This document shows positions 51,446-63,417 of a stretch of 64,000 nucleotides of DNA, one piece after another. How positions within the stretch are numbered: position 1 is the stretch's first letter; every line of letters begins with the position of its first letter. The notes under the pieces are model-generated. The model was not told the origin of the DNA. It saw only the letters and a list, made by a program, of their open reading frames with translations, and ran no database searches. Made by a program: the position numbers and the translations under genes. The stretch comes from Callaeas wilsoni (taxonomy: Eukaryota > Chordata > Aves > Passeriformes > Callaeidae), in contig VWPU01017411.1 of NCBI GenBank assembly GCA_013398955.1, positions 1 through 64,000 of the forward strand, read 5' to 3'.

Positions 51446-52827
51446 GTATGAAATTTTACAGTTTGTAAATCCTTTTTCCTTCCATTTATAGTTGTTAATA
51501 TAATTTAAAAACAAACAAATGAGAAACACAGCAGAGACTAGAATCGTGGAACAGTTTGGGCTAGAAGGGATATTTAAAGATCATCTAGTTCAATCCCTCT
51601 GCCATGTCTAGGGACATCTTTTTCTTACTCAAAGCTCTGTCCAGCCTGACTTTAAACACTTCCAGGGATAAGCATCCACTTCTGCTCTGGGCAACCTGTT
51701 CCAGTGTCTCACCACACTCATCATAAAAAGTTTCCTTATGTCCAATCTCTGTCTCCTCTCTTTCACTTTAAAATCCATTGTCCTTTTGCTACAGGCGTGA
51801 GTAAAAAATGTGTCTCCATCGTTTTTACAAGTTCCCTTGTTGAAAGGCTGCAATAAGTTCTCTCTAGTGTCTTCTCCAGGCTGAACAACCCCAAGTCGCT
51901 CATCCTGTTTTTATAGGAGAGTTGCTCCAGCCCTCTGATCGTCTTCATGGACCTCCTCTGAATCTGTTCTAGCAGGTCCATGCCTGTCTTGTACTAAAAA
52001 CTCCGGAGCTGGGTGCTGCACTCCACGTGGAGTCTCCTCTTTAGATGCAGCCATGGATGCAGTTGGCCTTTTGGGCTAGGAGTACACATTTTTGGCTCAT
52101 GTCCAGTGTTTTATCCACCAGAATATCCAAGTCATTCTCCACAGGGATGCTCTCAATCCCTTCTTCCCTCAACGTTTGTTGATACTGGAGGTTGCCCTGA
52201 CCCTGGTGCAGGACCTTGTACTTGGCCTTGTTGAACTTCATGATGTTCTTATGAAGTACTTATTCCACTGCTCAAATTGGAGCTCTGTGGTAATTTCTCA
52301 TATTGCTACTCAGAATTTACATTGTAAATTTTTGTTTGCTGTATTGTTCATGAGGAATTTTAAATGTGTTAAATGTAATTTAAAAATTTGCTCTAAAATG
52401 TTAAAAATTATGTTAAAGTAGTTTTTCTCAAACATGATGTTGATTGAGTCAGCTAGAGCAAAGCGATCTAAGCAGTTTAGCCTGAGCACTGTGTGTAGGA
52501 TTTGATGCTATATTTATTTAGATTTTCTGTTTGAAAAATGCATTCTTGTATGACTAAAAGGGATAACATATACTGGTTCATTCAAACAACAATTGTAACT
52601 AAAGTCCTTTTGGTGTGTGCAGTAGAAGTCCTACTTCTAGTAGCTAAACTTTTGTATGTGAAATGCATTCAGTACCCTTTTTCCTACTCTTCAGTTAACT
52701 GGATTGGTTAGGTTATAATTTATGTCTTCCTTTTTGTTGATACTTATTCAATTGTGTGGCTGCTGGGAAATAAAAACAAAATTGTGAATGTAATGTGGAT
52801 AACTTTCATCACTTATTTTCTGTCTAG
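51446..52827 (+). other. Intron 16, half filled by a CR1 copy
   Basis: 1.4 kb of intron, of which about 700 bases are the antisense CR1 copy at 51541-52255. The rest is plain AT-rich sequence. Confidence 0.8.
51541..52255 (-). mobile_element. CR1 LINE, 3' part with ORF2 remnants
   Basis: The longest CR1 copy in the window, antisense to ASPH. The plus strand begins GAATCGTGGAACAGTTTGGG, the reverse complement of a CR1 3' end. On the minus strand, remnants of the reverse-transcriptase C-terminal region are readable: FNKAKYKVLHQG and LDMSQKCVLLAQKAN near 52200-52060, LGLFSLEKTLERT near 51870, and RLDIRKLFMMSVVRHWNRLP near 51770-51660. These lie in at least two frames, so the copy is dead. It is 5'-truncated. 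Confidence 0.93.
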
Positions 52828-52881
52828 GAGTAGAAAGTAAGCAAACAGAAGATGATGTGGCCATTGAACCAGAGGAATCAG
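52828..52881 (+). CDS. ASPH: ASPH exon 17: stalk exon
   Basis: A 54-base, phase 1-1 exon: GVESKQTEDDVAIEPEES. It resembles human stalk segments of the PEDNPVEDSQVIVEE type in composition. The acceptor is TTTTCTGTCTAG and the donor TCAG|GTTTGT at 52882, the same uncommon GTTTGT as exon 12. Confidence 0.87.
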
Positions 52882-53870
52882 GTTTGTATATTGTGTTTTC
52901 CAGTCATTTGCTACTTATAAAACTTAATAATTTGTAAAGATAAATATTATGGAATAGAATTCTATGCTGCAGTAAAAATACATTCATAACTTTTTCTGCA
53001 GCTGTTTTCTTTCAAGGACAAACATATCTGTGGTTTTGGAATCTAGCATCTTGGGCTTTTTAATGGCATATTTAATAGCTTAGAAAGCACTCTTCAGTTT
53101 TAGAAGCTGAGAGTGCTCCCAGTTCAGAAAAACATGTATTGATAAAAATGACCGTATTTGTTGATACAATGGAACTGAAAATTTCTTCTCCATGCTCTGT
53201 TTCCCACCAGCCAGTCAGGAGTGCATACTCAGGAAAGAGGGTATATGTAAGGAATGAAGTGGAATGTCCCCCCAGCTTTGAGCTCTTTATTTATGGGCTT
53301 CCCAAATCAGAGAATGTATTTACCTCTCTTTGATTCTTCCTGTTACCTACAGCCAGCATCCTGGCTATTGTGAAGTTTTTCTGGTGAGCCCGACTCCCTC
53401 CAAGCATGTGTGCAGACTTCAGTCTATTAGCAGTAGTAGCACTAAGTGATGTGTGAAGTGTCTAACTTAAACACACATATGGAAATAAAAGTAATTTAAT
53501 TTTGAAGTCAAGTATTTCACAGTTACAGCTAGGAACACAATAGGTGTATATGGATGTTTTCTGAGCCCATACTGTAGTAGCATATGAAACTGGGATAGTG
53601 TGCTTTGGATAGTATAGTTTCAGAAGTTTGAAGTATCATTTTTGAAACTGTGCAATCCTGCAATATGCTTACTGGTCTACTTAAGTATGAATCTTTCCCT
53701 TGGAAAAATTCAGCTGAGGAAGAAGTTTCCATCTCACTTCTGCAAAAGTAGTATTAGAGAGCAGTCTTAGTAGGTCACAGCTTGGAATGTAAATGAAAAA
53801 AAAAAGAGACTTTTTGTAAATATTTAGGGAGCAGTCCAGTTTGAATTATATTTACATTTTTTATTGACAG
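52882..53870 (+). other. Intron 17
   Basis: 990 bases. Nothing recognised apart from splice sites. The open frame at 53139-53333 has no matching phase. Confidence 0.75.
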
Positions 53871-53915
53871 AAAAACCCATTAAAGCTGAAGATTATTCAA
53901 ATGATGTTCAAGTGG
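53871..53915 (+). CDS. ASPH: ASPH exon 18: stalk exon
   Basis: A 45-base, phase 1-1 exon: EKPIKAEDYSNDVQV. The acceptor is TTATTGACAG and the donor is a consensus GTGG|GTAAGT at 53916. From here the transcript either ends through exon 19 (junctate-like) or goes on to exon 20 and the hydroxylase. Confidence 0.88.
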
Positions 53916-56900
53916 GTAAGTAAATCTTGGGTGCTTGTTTTTTTTCCCTAAAAAAATGAAGCTGTTGCTGCATGGAAGTTAGTAATGAAATTACTTTGTG
54001 AAGGGATATCATTATTGTCAAAGTTGCTTCTTGGTGTAGAAGCAATAATTTTTCTGTTGTACTTGATAAATGCCAGTGGTAGTTACTGGGTTATGTGAAA
54101 GCATTCCAAATAAACTGAGTAGTTTTAATTTAATTTAATTTACATTTCAAAGGGAAATACAACAATATCATGTCTCGATATATGTGTGTACTTCCTCTCC
54201 AGAGCAACTATCATGGACAATGATAGTGTTACTTCTCTGTGTGTCAGTCGGATCTACTGGAGTCCGACCGTGGCACATTCTGTGGGCTCTGATCTGTAAA
54301 CGGGGACTGTTTAGTCATACCATCACATTTTGCTTGGCATAACTGATTTTAAGAGCAAGAGCACTTCCAGTTCTTCCATCTGTTGCCTGACAGTAGTAGA
54401 CACAGATATCACCAAAACTGTCTTTGGAGTAGTTAAGTGGTTTATAAATTCAAGAACTGCATATTGTTGCATTTCTTGGAGTTAACTATTACAATTTGCT
54501 AGTTTGTTCATTGTACCAAACTAGTTGTGTTGAGTGGAACACAGAGTTATATCTCAGGGCAGTACATCAGAGAAGCTGCAATCCAAGACCTCTAACAGCT
54601 GTATTTTTGTTTTGTGCCAATTAGCCTGACCACCTTTCTGGGTTAGTTAATCTTTGTTCTATGCAGAAGCTCTTACAAGATGTGGTGCCCAGAGAGTTCT
54701 GGGTTGTTCTTTTTTTTCCCTTAACAGTATTTGTATTTGGTTCTTAGTTATGCCAAAAGTAGCCAGAGAAGTGAAGAAAACACGGGAGGCCTTTTGTGGT
54801 TGTCCAGTACAGTTTGGAGGCATGGTTTAGTTCATGTTTGAGTTTGTATGCTGAACCTTAGGTTTGAAATGCTCATATTGGTGCATTACTGTGTTGTCTG
54901 CAAGGTCTTTCTGCAAGTAGCCACGTGGTGTGTTGAAATGTTTGGAGCCATAGCTATTAATTAATCGATGTATTAGCTGAAAGTGTTTTGTTTCATAATG
55001 AGTATGAAGTATTCTTAACCAAAGCTTATAATCAGTGTAGGAACAAATAGTACTTATCTTTGACAGCATGGGCAAGAAATTCAGCAAAGGTAGTTTTCAC
55101 TCGGTTTGTTATGCATTACGTTGGAACTGGAGAAGAGGAAAAGATGTTTTCTCTCAGAAAAGGTTGCTGTTTAAAGTTAAAATAACAAAAAGGCCCTTAC
55201 AGAGGTATTACAAAATTTCAGCAGTGGATAATTCCACCGCACAATGTCAGTTGAGGATATCGAGATGATTTTTCGACTTCCATATACTATTTTAAAATTA
55301 AATTCAGAATAGAAGTGCCAATTTGAAATTTTGGGAGTTTGGACCATATTTCTATCAGTTTTTGTGTTGTAATTTATGGCTCAGTCTTGCAACAGTAAAT
55401 TAATTTTCCTACGTTCACAAAAAAAGTCTTAGGTGTTTTATATAGTAGTGATGGATTTCGAAATACACCATTTTGAATCATAGCATCATTTAGGTTGGAA
55501 AAGACCCTTAAAGTCAAGTCCAGCTATAGACCTAACACTGCCAAGTCCACCACTAAACCATGTCCCCAAGTGTCATATACACACATCCTTCAAATACCAC
55601 CAGGCTGGAGACTCCACCTCTTCCTTGAGCAGCCTGCTCCAATGCTTGACCACCCTTTTGGGGAAGAAATTTTTCCTCACACCCAATCTAAACTTCCCGT
55701 AGTGCAACTCAAGGCTGCTTCCTTGAACTATCTCTTGCTACTTGGCAGAATAGACTGACCCTCACCTGGCCACAACCTCCTTTCAGATATTTTTGGAAAG
55801 CGATAAGGCTCCTCCTGAGCCTCCTTGACTCCAGACTAAACAAGCCCAGGTCCCTCAGCTGCTCCTCATGAGATTTGTGCTGCAGACCCACCCCCAGCTC
55901 TGTCCTTCTCTGGGCACACTCCAGCACCTCAGTGTCCTTCTTGCAGTGAGGGGTCCAAAACTGAACACGGGATTCAAGATACAGCCTCACCAGTGCTGAG
56001 TAGAGGGGAGTGATCTCTCCTTTCATCGCAGATGTATTTGCAAATAAGATAGTGGAATTGAACCTAGTTATCCACTCTCCTTTTCTTGTATTGTGATACT
56101 AAGAGACTCCTCGGCATTTTCAAACCCTGCTAGAATGAGAAATAGCTTATTCTACTTTGAAATAGTATGTGTTTCTAAATAAATCTTTTAGATTTATTGT
56201 TTTTTACCTGTGGTTGTTAGCAAACTTAGTCCAACACACCATTTAAATCACAAGATTACCTTGATGTCTATCCTGGCATATCTTTTGGAAACACATAATA
56301 GCAGCAGCACTAGAAGGAATGAATTATTTTCTTTTTCCCTTCACAGGGGAAAAGTGAGTGAATCAATCAAAATGTGTTTTAAAGACAGTTATTAAAGTTA
56401 TTAAAGACACAAGTAATTATTAGATGTAGTACAATGTACATGATCCTTTGTCTAGGAAGTACAAAATGAAAATAATTTGATCAGCACAAAATCTGAGCAC
56501 TGCACTAACTTAAGAATCCTCATAATTTGTGTAATTATGTGGGAACCACTCTGAAGGCAGAAGTGGAAATAAGAAAATCTAATTGTTTCAGCACATAAAG
56601 TAAAATTCAAGTAGCATCTTGGGAAACTGACAAAAGAAACATAGGACATAAACTACTGACAATGAATAAAAATTTTATTAAATTATTAGTTCTTCCTCCC
56701 ATTAAGTATATTTACCTGTCTTTTATGAATGTGAATATTTCAGTTTGAAAGCAACATTACTCTCAAATTTTCCTCTCAGATTATGACATTCATGTTCACC
56801 AGGGTTTTTTTAAATATCTTCTTTATGATGGAGGATTCAGTTATGGGGGATTTTGTTGTCAGAAGTCTTTCTTCTTTGTTTATGTGATTTTATTTCATCA

Positions 56901-58137
56901 GTTGTTGAAAGGTAGTGTTTCCTGTTCTTTAAGCAGTAACAAACATAACTTCAGGCAGTGTAAAAGAAATTCAGAAATGTCACTGTAAGTTACGTTATTC
57001 TTTGCTAGATTAAATTCATGCAACTGCTTCTGAAGCATGGTGGCACCAGTTTGTATCAGGTTTGGAGCAGTTGTTTGGTTTTTAGCTAAAACATAGGAAC
57101 TTAGTTTTTTGGAAAGAAAACAGGACATAGCTCAGAGGTTGAATTTAGCTGTGAGGAACATTCTCGCTCAACAGCGAAGAGACTGGGCATGGGATTTGAA
57201 TATGCTGGAGTGCAAGTCAAAAGGTTTTGCTGACTTCAGGGCATATCACAAAAAAGGTCGTACTAGTCAAGTACATCTTTAGGTGTCTCTAAGTACTGTT
57301 TTCCAGTTCTCTGAGTTTACTTCCGAAATTATCGCCAGTATTCTTTTTCCAGATGTAGGCTACTTTAGCTGCAGTTGTAGTCTGCATTTTTATAAACTAA
57401 TGGATTTGGGTGGTATGATAAGCTAGCTTGAAATACTACTGATTCAGGTTTTCTGGCTAATCCTGCTTTTCACTGGCACATAAATTGCAGTGGTTGTGAT
57501 AGAATGGTAGTTGTTGGACTCATATTTTAAGGGAGACCTTGCAGGTTTAGGGGATACCATTACTCTCTGTATTTGGATTTTGATCCCTCTTGCATGTGTT
57601 TAGATTTGAAATATCTACAAATTGTTCCACTCCTCCCCTTCACCTTGTATCCTTGACATTTTTATAACCCTACATTTATTTTACCAACTTTTGAAATCCC
57701 TTATGTGTAGAGAAGTTTCCACTTTAGAACTTTGACCCTTCCTCATTCCCTGGCTTCTCTTTTCTGGTTGTCTTTGACTTTAACGAATAAAACCCAAAAT
57801 CAAACCAACACAAAAAAACCAAAGCAAAAACAAAACCAAAGTCAAAATGTTGAAATGGATTTGTGGCATGGCCTAGATATCCTTTAGAAGGTAAATGAAG
57901 TGCCATATGGTAATAAAAAATTAATTGCCTAGAAAAATATTTAAAAGTTTGTTTCCCACCTTATACAGCAACTTTGTGTATATTCATTAAGGTAGCTCTT
58001 AGAAATTGTAGCTTTTCCATATTAACTAGTCTCATACAAAGTTGCATTTTTTAGCATTTAATATTTTTTTGTTGATGTTTTCGAGGAAGTTGTGTTTTGA
58101 TTGGTCCTTTAATATAGATTTCCCCTTATTTTTTCAG
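53916..58137 (+). other. Intron 18, with a CR1 copy
   Basis: 4.2 kb of intron with an antisense CR1 copy at 55475-56028. No exon in phase was found elsewhere; open frames at 54827-55268 are unsupported. It ends in TCCCCTTATTTTTTCAG. Confidence 0.75.
55475..56028 (-). mobile_element. CR1 LINE fragment, antisense to ASPH
   Basis: The plus strand starts GAATCATAGCATCATTTAGG and continues TTGGAAAAGACCCTTAAAGT, the reverse-complement 3' end of a CR1 subfamily. It then runs through GAGCAGCCTGCTCCAATGCT and the minus-strand remnant [20 protein letters not shown]. 5'-truncated, no intact frame. Its subfamily looks like that of the copy at the right edge. Confidence 0.92.
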
Positions 58138-58145
58138 ATACTTAA
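58138..58145 (+). CDS. ASPH: ASPH exon 19: alternative last coding exon (junctate-type end)
   Basis: After the strong acceptor CCCCTTATTTTTTCAG the phase-1 frame reads (G)AT ACT TAA: Asp-Thr-stop, with TAA at 58143-58145. As I recall, human junctate also ends in Asp-Thr straight after the stalk, so this looks like the same terminal exon. With the P1 first exon and exons 2, 4 and 8-18 the product would be about 330 residues (human junctate: 299): an acidic ER/SR calcium-binding membrane protein without the catalytic domain. A long 3'UTR with a good poly(A) signal follows. Confidence 0.82.
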
Positions 58146-60005
58146 AGCTTCAAAAGAAAAGTCCCTACATCAGGAGGACCAGTCCTAACCATACGCTACA
58201 AAAGGGGAGCAGATGGTTGTAATAGACCTTATGATGTAATTACCAAGCAGTTCAGGGTTTGGGGAATGAACACTAAGATGTTGTAAATGGGTTTTAGCCA
58301 ACTGTCATTTTAGTAAGCATTTTTAACACTTGTATGTTTAGTTTACATTCCTGTCTGATATTTTTTTTCCCTTGGTCAAGTTTAGTGAATTCATTATTTT
58401 TCTTCTGTGTTTGTGACAGAGTTACAACTTAGAGCTGCATTTCATGTACTGTTTAAGCAATTGTTAATATTCTATTTATAACATAGCAGCAAGTACATTT
58501 TTTTCAGATTTTAATATATATCTTTTGTTGTGGATTCATACAGTATGTACAGAGCAGTTTGGTCAAATGAAACATATGATGCTATGAATTTTTAAATGTT
58601 TCATAACTGCTGATATAGCATACAGCCTAATTGCATTTTATTAAAAAACACTAATCAGGCACACACTATGCTGTGAAGTTTGACTTATATCTCTGCACTG
58701 ATGTTATGTCAACAGTTAGCTACATGAATTTCAGGTGATTTTTAAAATACCCTAACAAGATATTAAATGTGTCTTTAATTCATCCTAGTAAAAGGCCAGA
58801 TTACAAAACTACGGTTTTTGAAAACCCTTTATGTATGAATTAGCACTTTTTATTTATGCTCATCTGATTTTTCAAGCAAAAATGTCTAGATGCTAGGCTG
58901 ACAGGGAGTCAGTGGAGATTGCAACAAGACTGAGTTGATGGAATCAGGTTGAATTCAGTAAAATTATTCAGTTTTGGTTTGCCTACCAATATAATGATCT
59001 CAAAGCTGGCTTTAATAAGCTTTATGCTCAGTAAATTATTTTAAAAGTCAAATTTGCATAAACACTTGATTTGCAAATTTTATTTAAAAAAGAAAAACTT
59101 TGGAAATTCAACCTTAAGAAAAATGTGATGTCAGAATTGAAAACGTACAGTTATGAATGCTCTTAAAAAAGGTACATCTGAAATTTAGGTACTGTGAGTG
59201 ATTTAGAATTTTAATATAACAGGTGTGCTTTTTACCTGTTCTGTGCTGCTGTTCCACAATTACGAAGACATATTTTATTCTTTGATATTTTGCATGTGTT
59301 CCTTTTTGGCTCAGGAATAATTGCTGTGATTTTAGGAAGTTGCCAAGCCTGTTACAGGAGCTTAGGAGAAATAAAGTAAGATAAATTTATAAAAAGAAAA
59401 ATCAGTTTGGTAGCCCTAACAGTTGGTTGCCTTTTGGTTTACAGGGAGAGTTTCAATTTCTGTAACACTGTTTTGAAGTCAGGGTTTTAGATGCTTACAT
59501 TTGTAGTGAAAGGGGCATCATATATGCTTGCCCTTTTTTTGGGTTTGGGATGTCACTAAGACTCCACGTGAGTGTTATATCTGATCAACAAATACAGATG
59601 TCCCAAAGTGATTTCTTTAGACTTTTCAGGAAAGCAATAATACTCTTAGACTGTGATGTGTTTTGGGATGGGATATTGTAGTAAAATTACCTGTGATTGT
59701 GAATTGCAGAGCAATAATTTTCACAAAGCCATATTTTGTGAGGAATCTTGGGAACTATTTTGGAATGGTGAATGGAGGACTTTTTATATAACAGTGGCAG
59801 CCTATTTGTAGAATTATGGGACTGTGAGAGTATATTATGCTGTGATTGAATTTTAAGTATTTTGTAACTGGGTATGTGATTGTACGTGCTTCATGTTTAC
59901 AAAAATATGCCAAGCTGAGCAAGGTCAAGTGGACTATTAAAAATATGTATATTTAATCCATTTTAATGTTTGGCTGCAATAAAACACAGAAGAATATCTT
60001 TGTCT
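58146..60005 (+). terminator. ASPH: Junctate-type 3'UTR and poly(A) site
   Basis: About 1.85 kb of AT-rich non-coding sequence after the Asp-Thr stop. AATAAA at 59978-59983 is followed by a T/GT-rich tract (TATCTTTGTCTTTCTAGTG), a good cleavage context. An earlier AATAAA lies at 59370-59375. Later ones at about 60899 and at 61032-61037 could give longer forms. Confidence 0.65.
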
Positions 60006-63000
60006 TTCTAGTGTCATTATTTATTCCCAAATGTGATAGATATTAGCTATAGGGATAAATATTTCACTCAGCCACTAATTAATATTATTTTTTAAATTGT
60101 GAATTTCAATATTAAAAAATATATTTGAAAGTATTATTTACAAGGAGGAAGTAGCAATTAAAATAAAATAATTTTATTTCTGGCTGCTGTTATGTGAAGG
60201 AAATGGGCAGTACACTAAGGTCTGTGTCTTCTAATTGTGTTGTGATTGTCCTTTTGGAGTATTAACATTCTGCAACCAGTTTGGCCTGAATTTTTCTTAG
60301 GAAATATAATTTCTGTTTGTAATTTAAAATGAATGAGATAGCACTTCTTAACAAACATGAATGTTTGGGGGTAGTGATATATCGGCTTTACATACAGAAT
60401 ATTATGGTTATGGTCCATAGTTTAAATCAGGAATCTTCTAAGGTCCATGCACTTCCGTGAAAGCAAAAATCTTCCTTGACTTTTTCAGTTTTCAAACACC
60501 TCCATAGCTTTAGTGATCTGGTGTTGCTGAATCACAGTTTAAGAAAAAGTCAGAAGATTACCTTTTTCTTTGTATTTTCACATTGCTAAATAGCCTCTTG
60601 TTATATGTCGGTGTATCTATGAAATCTTGGATTCAGTTGCTTTTTTTGGAAATCACAGGAAGAAATACCAGCAAGCAAAGAGTAGAATACTAAAGTTATA
60701 TTTTAATACTGCCAATTTACTACAATTAAAGTGACTTTCTAACATTCTCTATAATTGAAAAGGTACCATATCATGGCACGTCTTTCTAAGAAGTAAAGAA
60801 AATGGCTAAGATTTGATATAGGAAAGATACTGAAAAATGTAATGATTTTACCAAACATCATTTGTAATTTTACATGTTTCAAAAATTATGTATCTGTAAA
60901 TAAATTGTATTGTACATTTATAATGTTGATTGAGATTCATGTAAAATCTACAAGGTCTGAAACACATTTTTAATTGTGACTTGGATCATTCTCATATGCC
61001 ATCAAACATTTAGTTGTACTGTAATATGAAAAATAAATTTATTCTTCCTGATAGAAACCTTCTTGGGAATTCCTAGTGTGTTCGTTATATAGTGATAGCA
61101 GTCCTAGCCTGTAGAGATTAGCTAAAGCTGTTTTGTCAGTGATTTTCATCTTGACTTATTTTGCTGGAAATGAAGAAATGGAGTAAAGGATGAGAGTGGT
61201 TTGAAGAGCTAAGATTTTTTTGTTTGTTTGCTTGAGCTACAATTGATTTAAGTTGATGAAAAAATAGTCTCAAGATTTATTACCATATCCCTGTCTTTGA
61301 GAGAGCATATTTTTAAGCCTTTGTCAGAAATAGCGTAATTAAAACCTTTTGCACCATTGAAATATGCTAGGAATCAGTGTGGAAGGAACAAAGCAGTATG
61401 TGCTGAATATGATGCTGAAGTGAATTCTTAGTGAGACCTTCAGAGTTAACAAGATCAAGTTGTGACAAATTTCAAAAGCAGCTACCTAGAAGGAGAAGCT
61501 GGAGTATTTAGAGATTGTTGGAGAGGCTTTGGTGAAGTCAATGGCAACTAATTTAGCAGAATACAGGCTGAAAAATGTCTGGGAGTTTGGAGATATAGAG
61601 AGCTGTAGGTTGTATGTTGCATGAGTCTCAGGAATAAAGAAATGTGAAGCCAGACAAGAAATGGGAGATAGGAGCAGGCTTTAGAGTGAGAAGGTCATAC
61701 GTTGTTCTTCCTGTGATGGCAAAGAAGTTGCACAGATAACATGAATGTCCAAGATGTGTGGAAGCGTGTTATCCAGTGACCTAGAATGAAGTAGAGAGAA
61801 GAGGCCAGGTGAGAGTCTCAAGTGTTGCTGATAAAGGAGAGGACACAGGGAAAATGGGTGGCTAACTAGCATGATGTGTCATGGTAATGTGAGGTGGTAA
61901 AAATAGAAGCATGAGTATATAAAATGGTTTGTGTGAAAACTGTAAAACCAAACTATTCTATCATCTGGGACTGCATTATTGCTCTTTTTAAAATGTAGTG
62001 TTTTGGATGACATACGACCATTTTATCGATTGTGTGGTATGTGCAAAAAAATACAGAAGCCAAGGTTTTAGGAAGTACTGCACAATGCTTCATTAATGTA
62101 CTGCTACAGTAATAATTATCCCTAGTATGTAATTGACTCTATAGATCTTTTGTCATTTCTTTCAATTTAATTGACAGTCTAGATCTCATGATGTAATTGA
62201 AGAGGTGAATGACTTTCAGCGTGACCATATTTATTTAATTTACCGTATAATCAAGTTAATGCTCATTCTGCCTTGTACTGAATATAAATTAAAGTTATAG
62301 TGTCCATACATTCAGGAATAGCAGCTGTCGGCCTATAGTAAAGGATAAAATTAGAATGTTAAAAAAAATGATTTCATATGTGTGCATAATCCAGTTTCTT
62401 CATGAAAAATTGCAATGTTTTCCTGCATTTTTAAATGTTGTGTTCACACTAATGTTTCTGAGCAGTCAGTTTAAAAAACAGTGAAGACTGAATATTCAGA
62501 CAAGGTGTCTCTAAATTACCTGGAAATTAAAGAAAATTTTTTTATATATAAAAGAATACTTCAAAATTAAACAGTACATGTTAAAGAGGACAGTAACTGC
62601 TAAAAAGGCAACAGACCTCCCTGTTTAGTGTTCTCTAGGTTTATTAGGAGGAAATATTGGAAGCTTATTGGGAAAAAATTGAAATTGGAAACAGAATAAC
62701 TGTTAGAATTGTGAGGCAAGCTGCTTTATATGTTACAGAGTAGGGCAGGATCAAAAAGTGTTTAGAGGGAGGGAAAAGATCTTTATGTATCTACCACCTT
62801 CGTGAAAGACACATACATGATTTTTCTACAGGATTTAGTTTACCTTTGCTACAGGCTGTCTTAATGCTCAGTTAACATCTACCTCTGCAGTCAGATATTT
62901 GCAAAACATTATTTTAAAAGTTGAAAGACAAAAGCTTCCAAGTGCCTAAGTCACTTCTAAAAATGAGACTTAGGTTCCCAATTGATTTTCTTTTTCACAT

Positions 63001-63375
63001 TTTAACCAAATGTACGTATTAAGAGAGTGTTCCCAATAGCTTTTAATTAGTGAACAGATTTTCTTTCTTGCAAAATACTTGCATTTTAAGTGTACATCAA
63101 CAAAATGTATTAAATATCTAGAGGGGAAATTCTGTGAAATGTTTCATGGTGGAAGCAATAATGTAATATTTGAAGCATCTGCAGGGAAAGACCTTTTAGG
63201 TAACTATATAGTTCAGAAAATAATCTATGATTATTTTTAAAAATAAAAATGAAACAAAAAGTCCTGTTGACTCAATTATGTTTTGAGTATAAATTGTAAT
63301 TTTTTTGTATCTCTTTCTTATAATAAAATGTTAACATAAACTTATATCAATGAAATTATATTTTTAATGTTCTAG
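60005..63375 (+). other. Intronic stretch before exon 20
   Basis: 3.4 kb, first part possibly extended 3'UTR (AATAAA at 61032-61037), the rest intron. The open frame at 61681-61872 on the minus strand is unsupported. No repeat or RNA gene recognised. Confidence 0.65.
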
Positions 63376-63417
63376 GGAAAAGTGAAAAAGAAACTGAACA
63401 AGACAAAACAGAAAAAG
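63376..63417 (+). CDS. ASPH: ASPH exon 20: stalk exon of the hydroxylase form
   Basis: A 42-base, phase 1-1 exon: GKSEKETEQDKTEK. The acceptor is AATGTTCTAG and the donor is a consensus AAAG|GTAAGT at 63418. It is Lys/Glu-rich, like the human stretch that leads into the basic KKKKPKLL segment before the TPR-like and dioxygenase parts. It is the last exon in the window, so the gene is cut here. Confidence 0.85.

Larger units (their letters stand above)
133..63417 (+). other. ASPH: ASPH gene (AbetaH/junctin/junctate locus), 5' part
   Basis: This is a multi-exon gene reading left to right. The full-length product is a type II ER/SR membrane protein with a short cytosolic N-terminus, one membrane segment, an acidic luminal stalk and a C-terminal Fe(II)/2-oxoglutarate dioxygenase that hydroxylates Asp/Asn in EGF-like domains. 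Here the membrane anchor, calcium loop, junctin tail and most of the acidic stalk are present. The catalytic domain is beyond the right edge. Identification rests on the membrane-anchor exon (ETKHGG start, FFTWFMVIALLGVWTSVAVV), the DADGDGDFDVED loop, the TKDGSNENIDSLEEVLNIL exon and the Lys/Glu-rich junctin exon. All match vertebrate ASPH as I know it. Every splice junction joins in phase 1. Exon boundaries were set by eye and not checked against transcripts. Confidence 0.96.

Noticed and set aside
51629..52241. Minus-strand frames with reverse-transcriptase-like peptides
   Set aside because: Not a host gene. They are broken ORF2 pieces of a 5'-truncated CR1 LINE in several frames.
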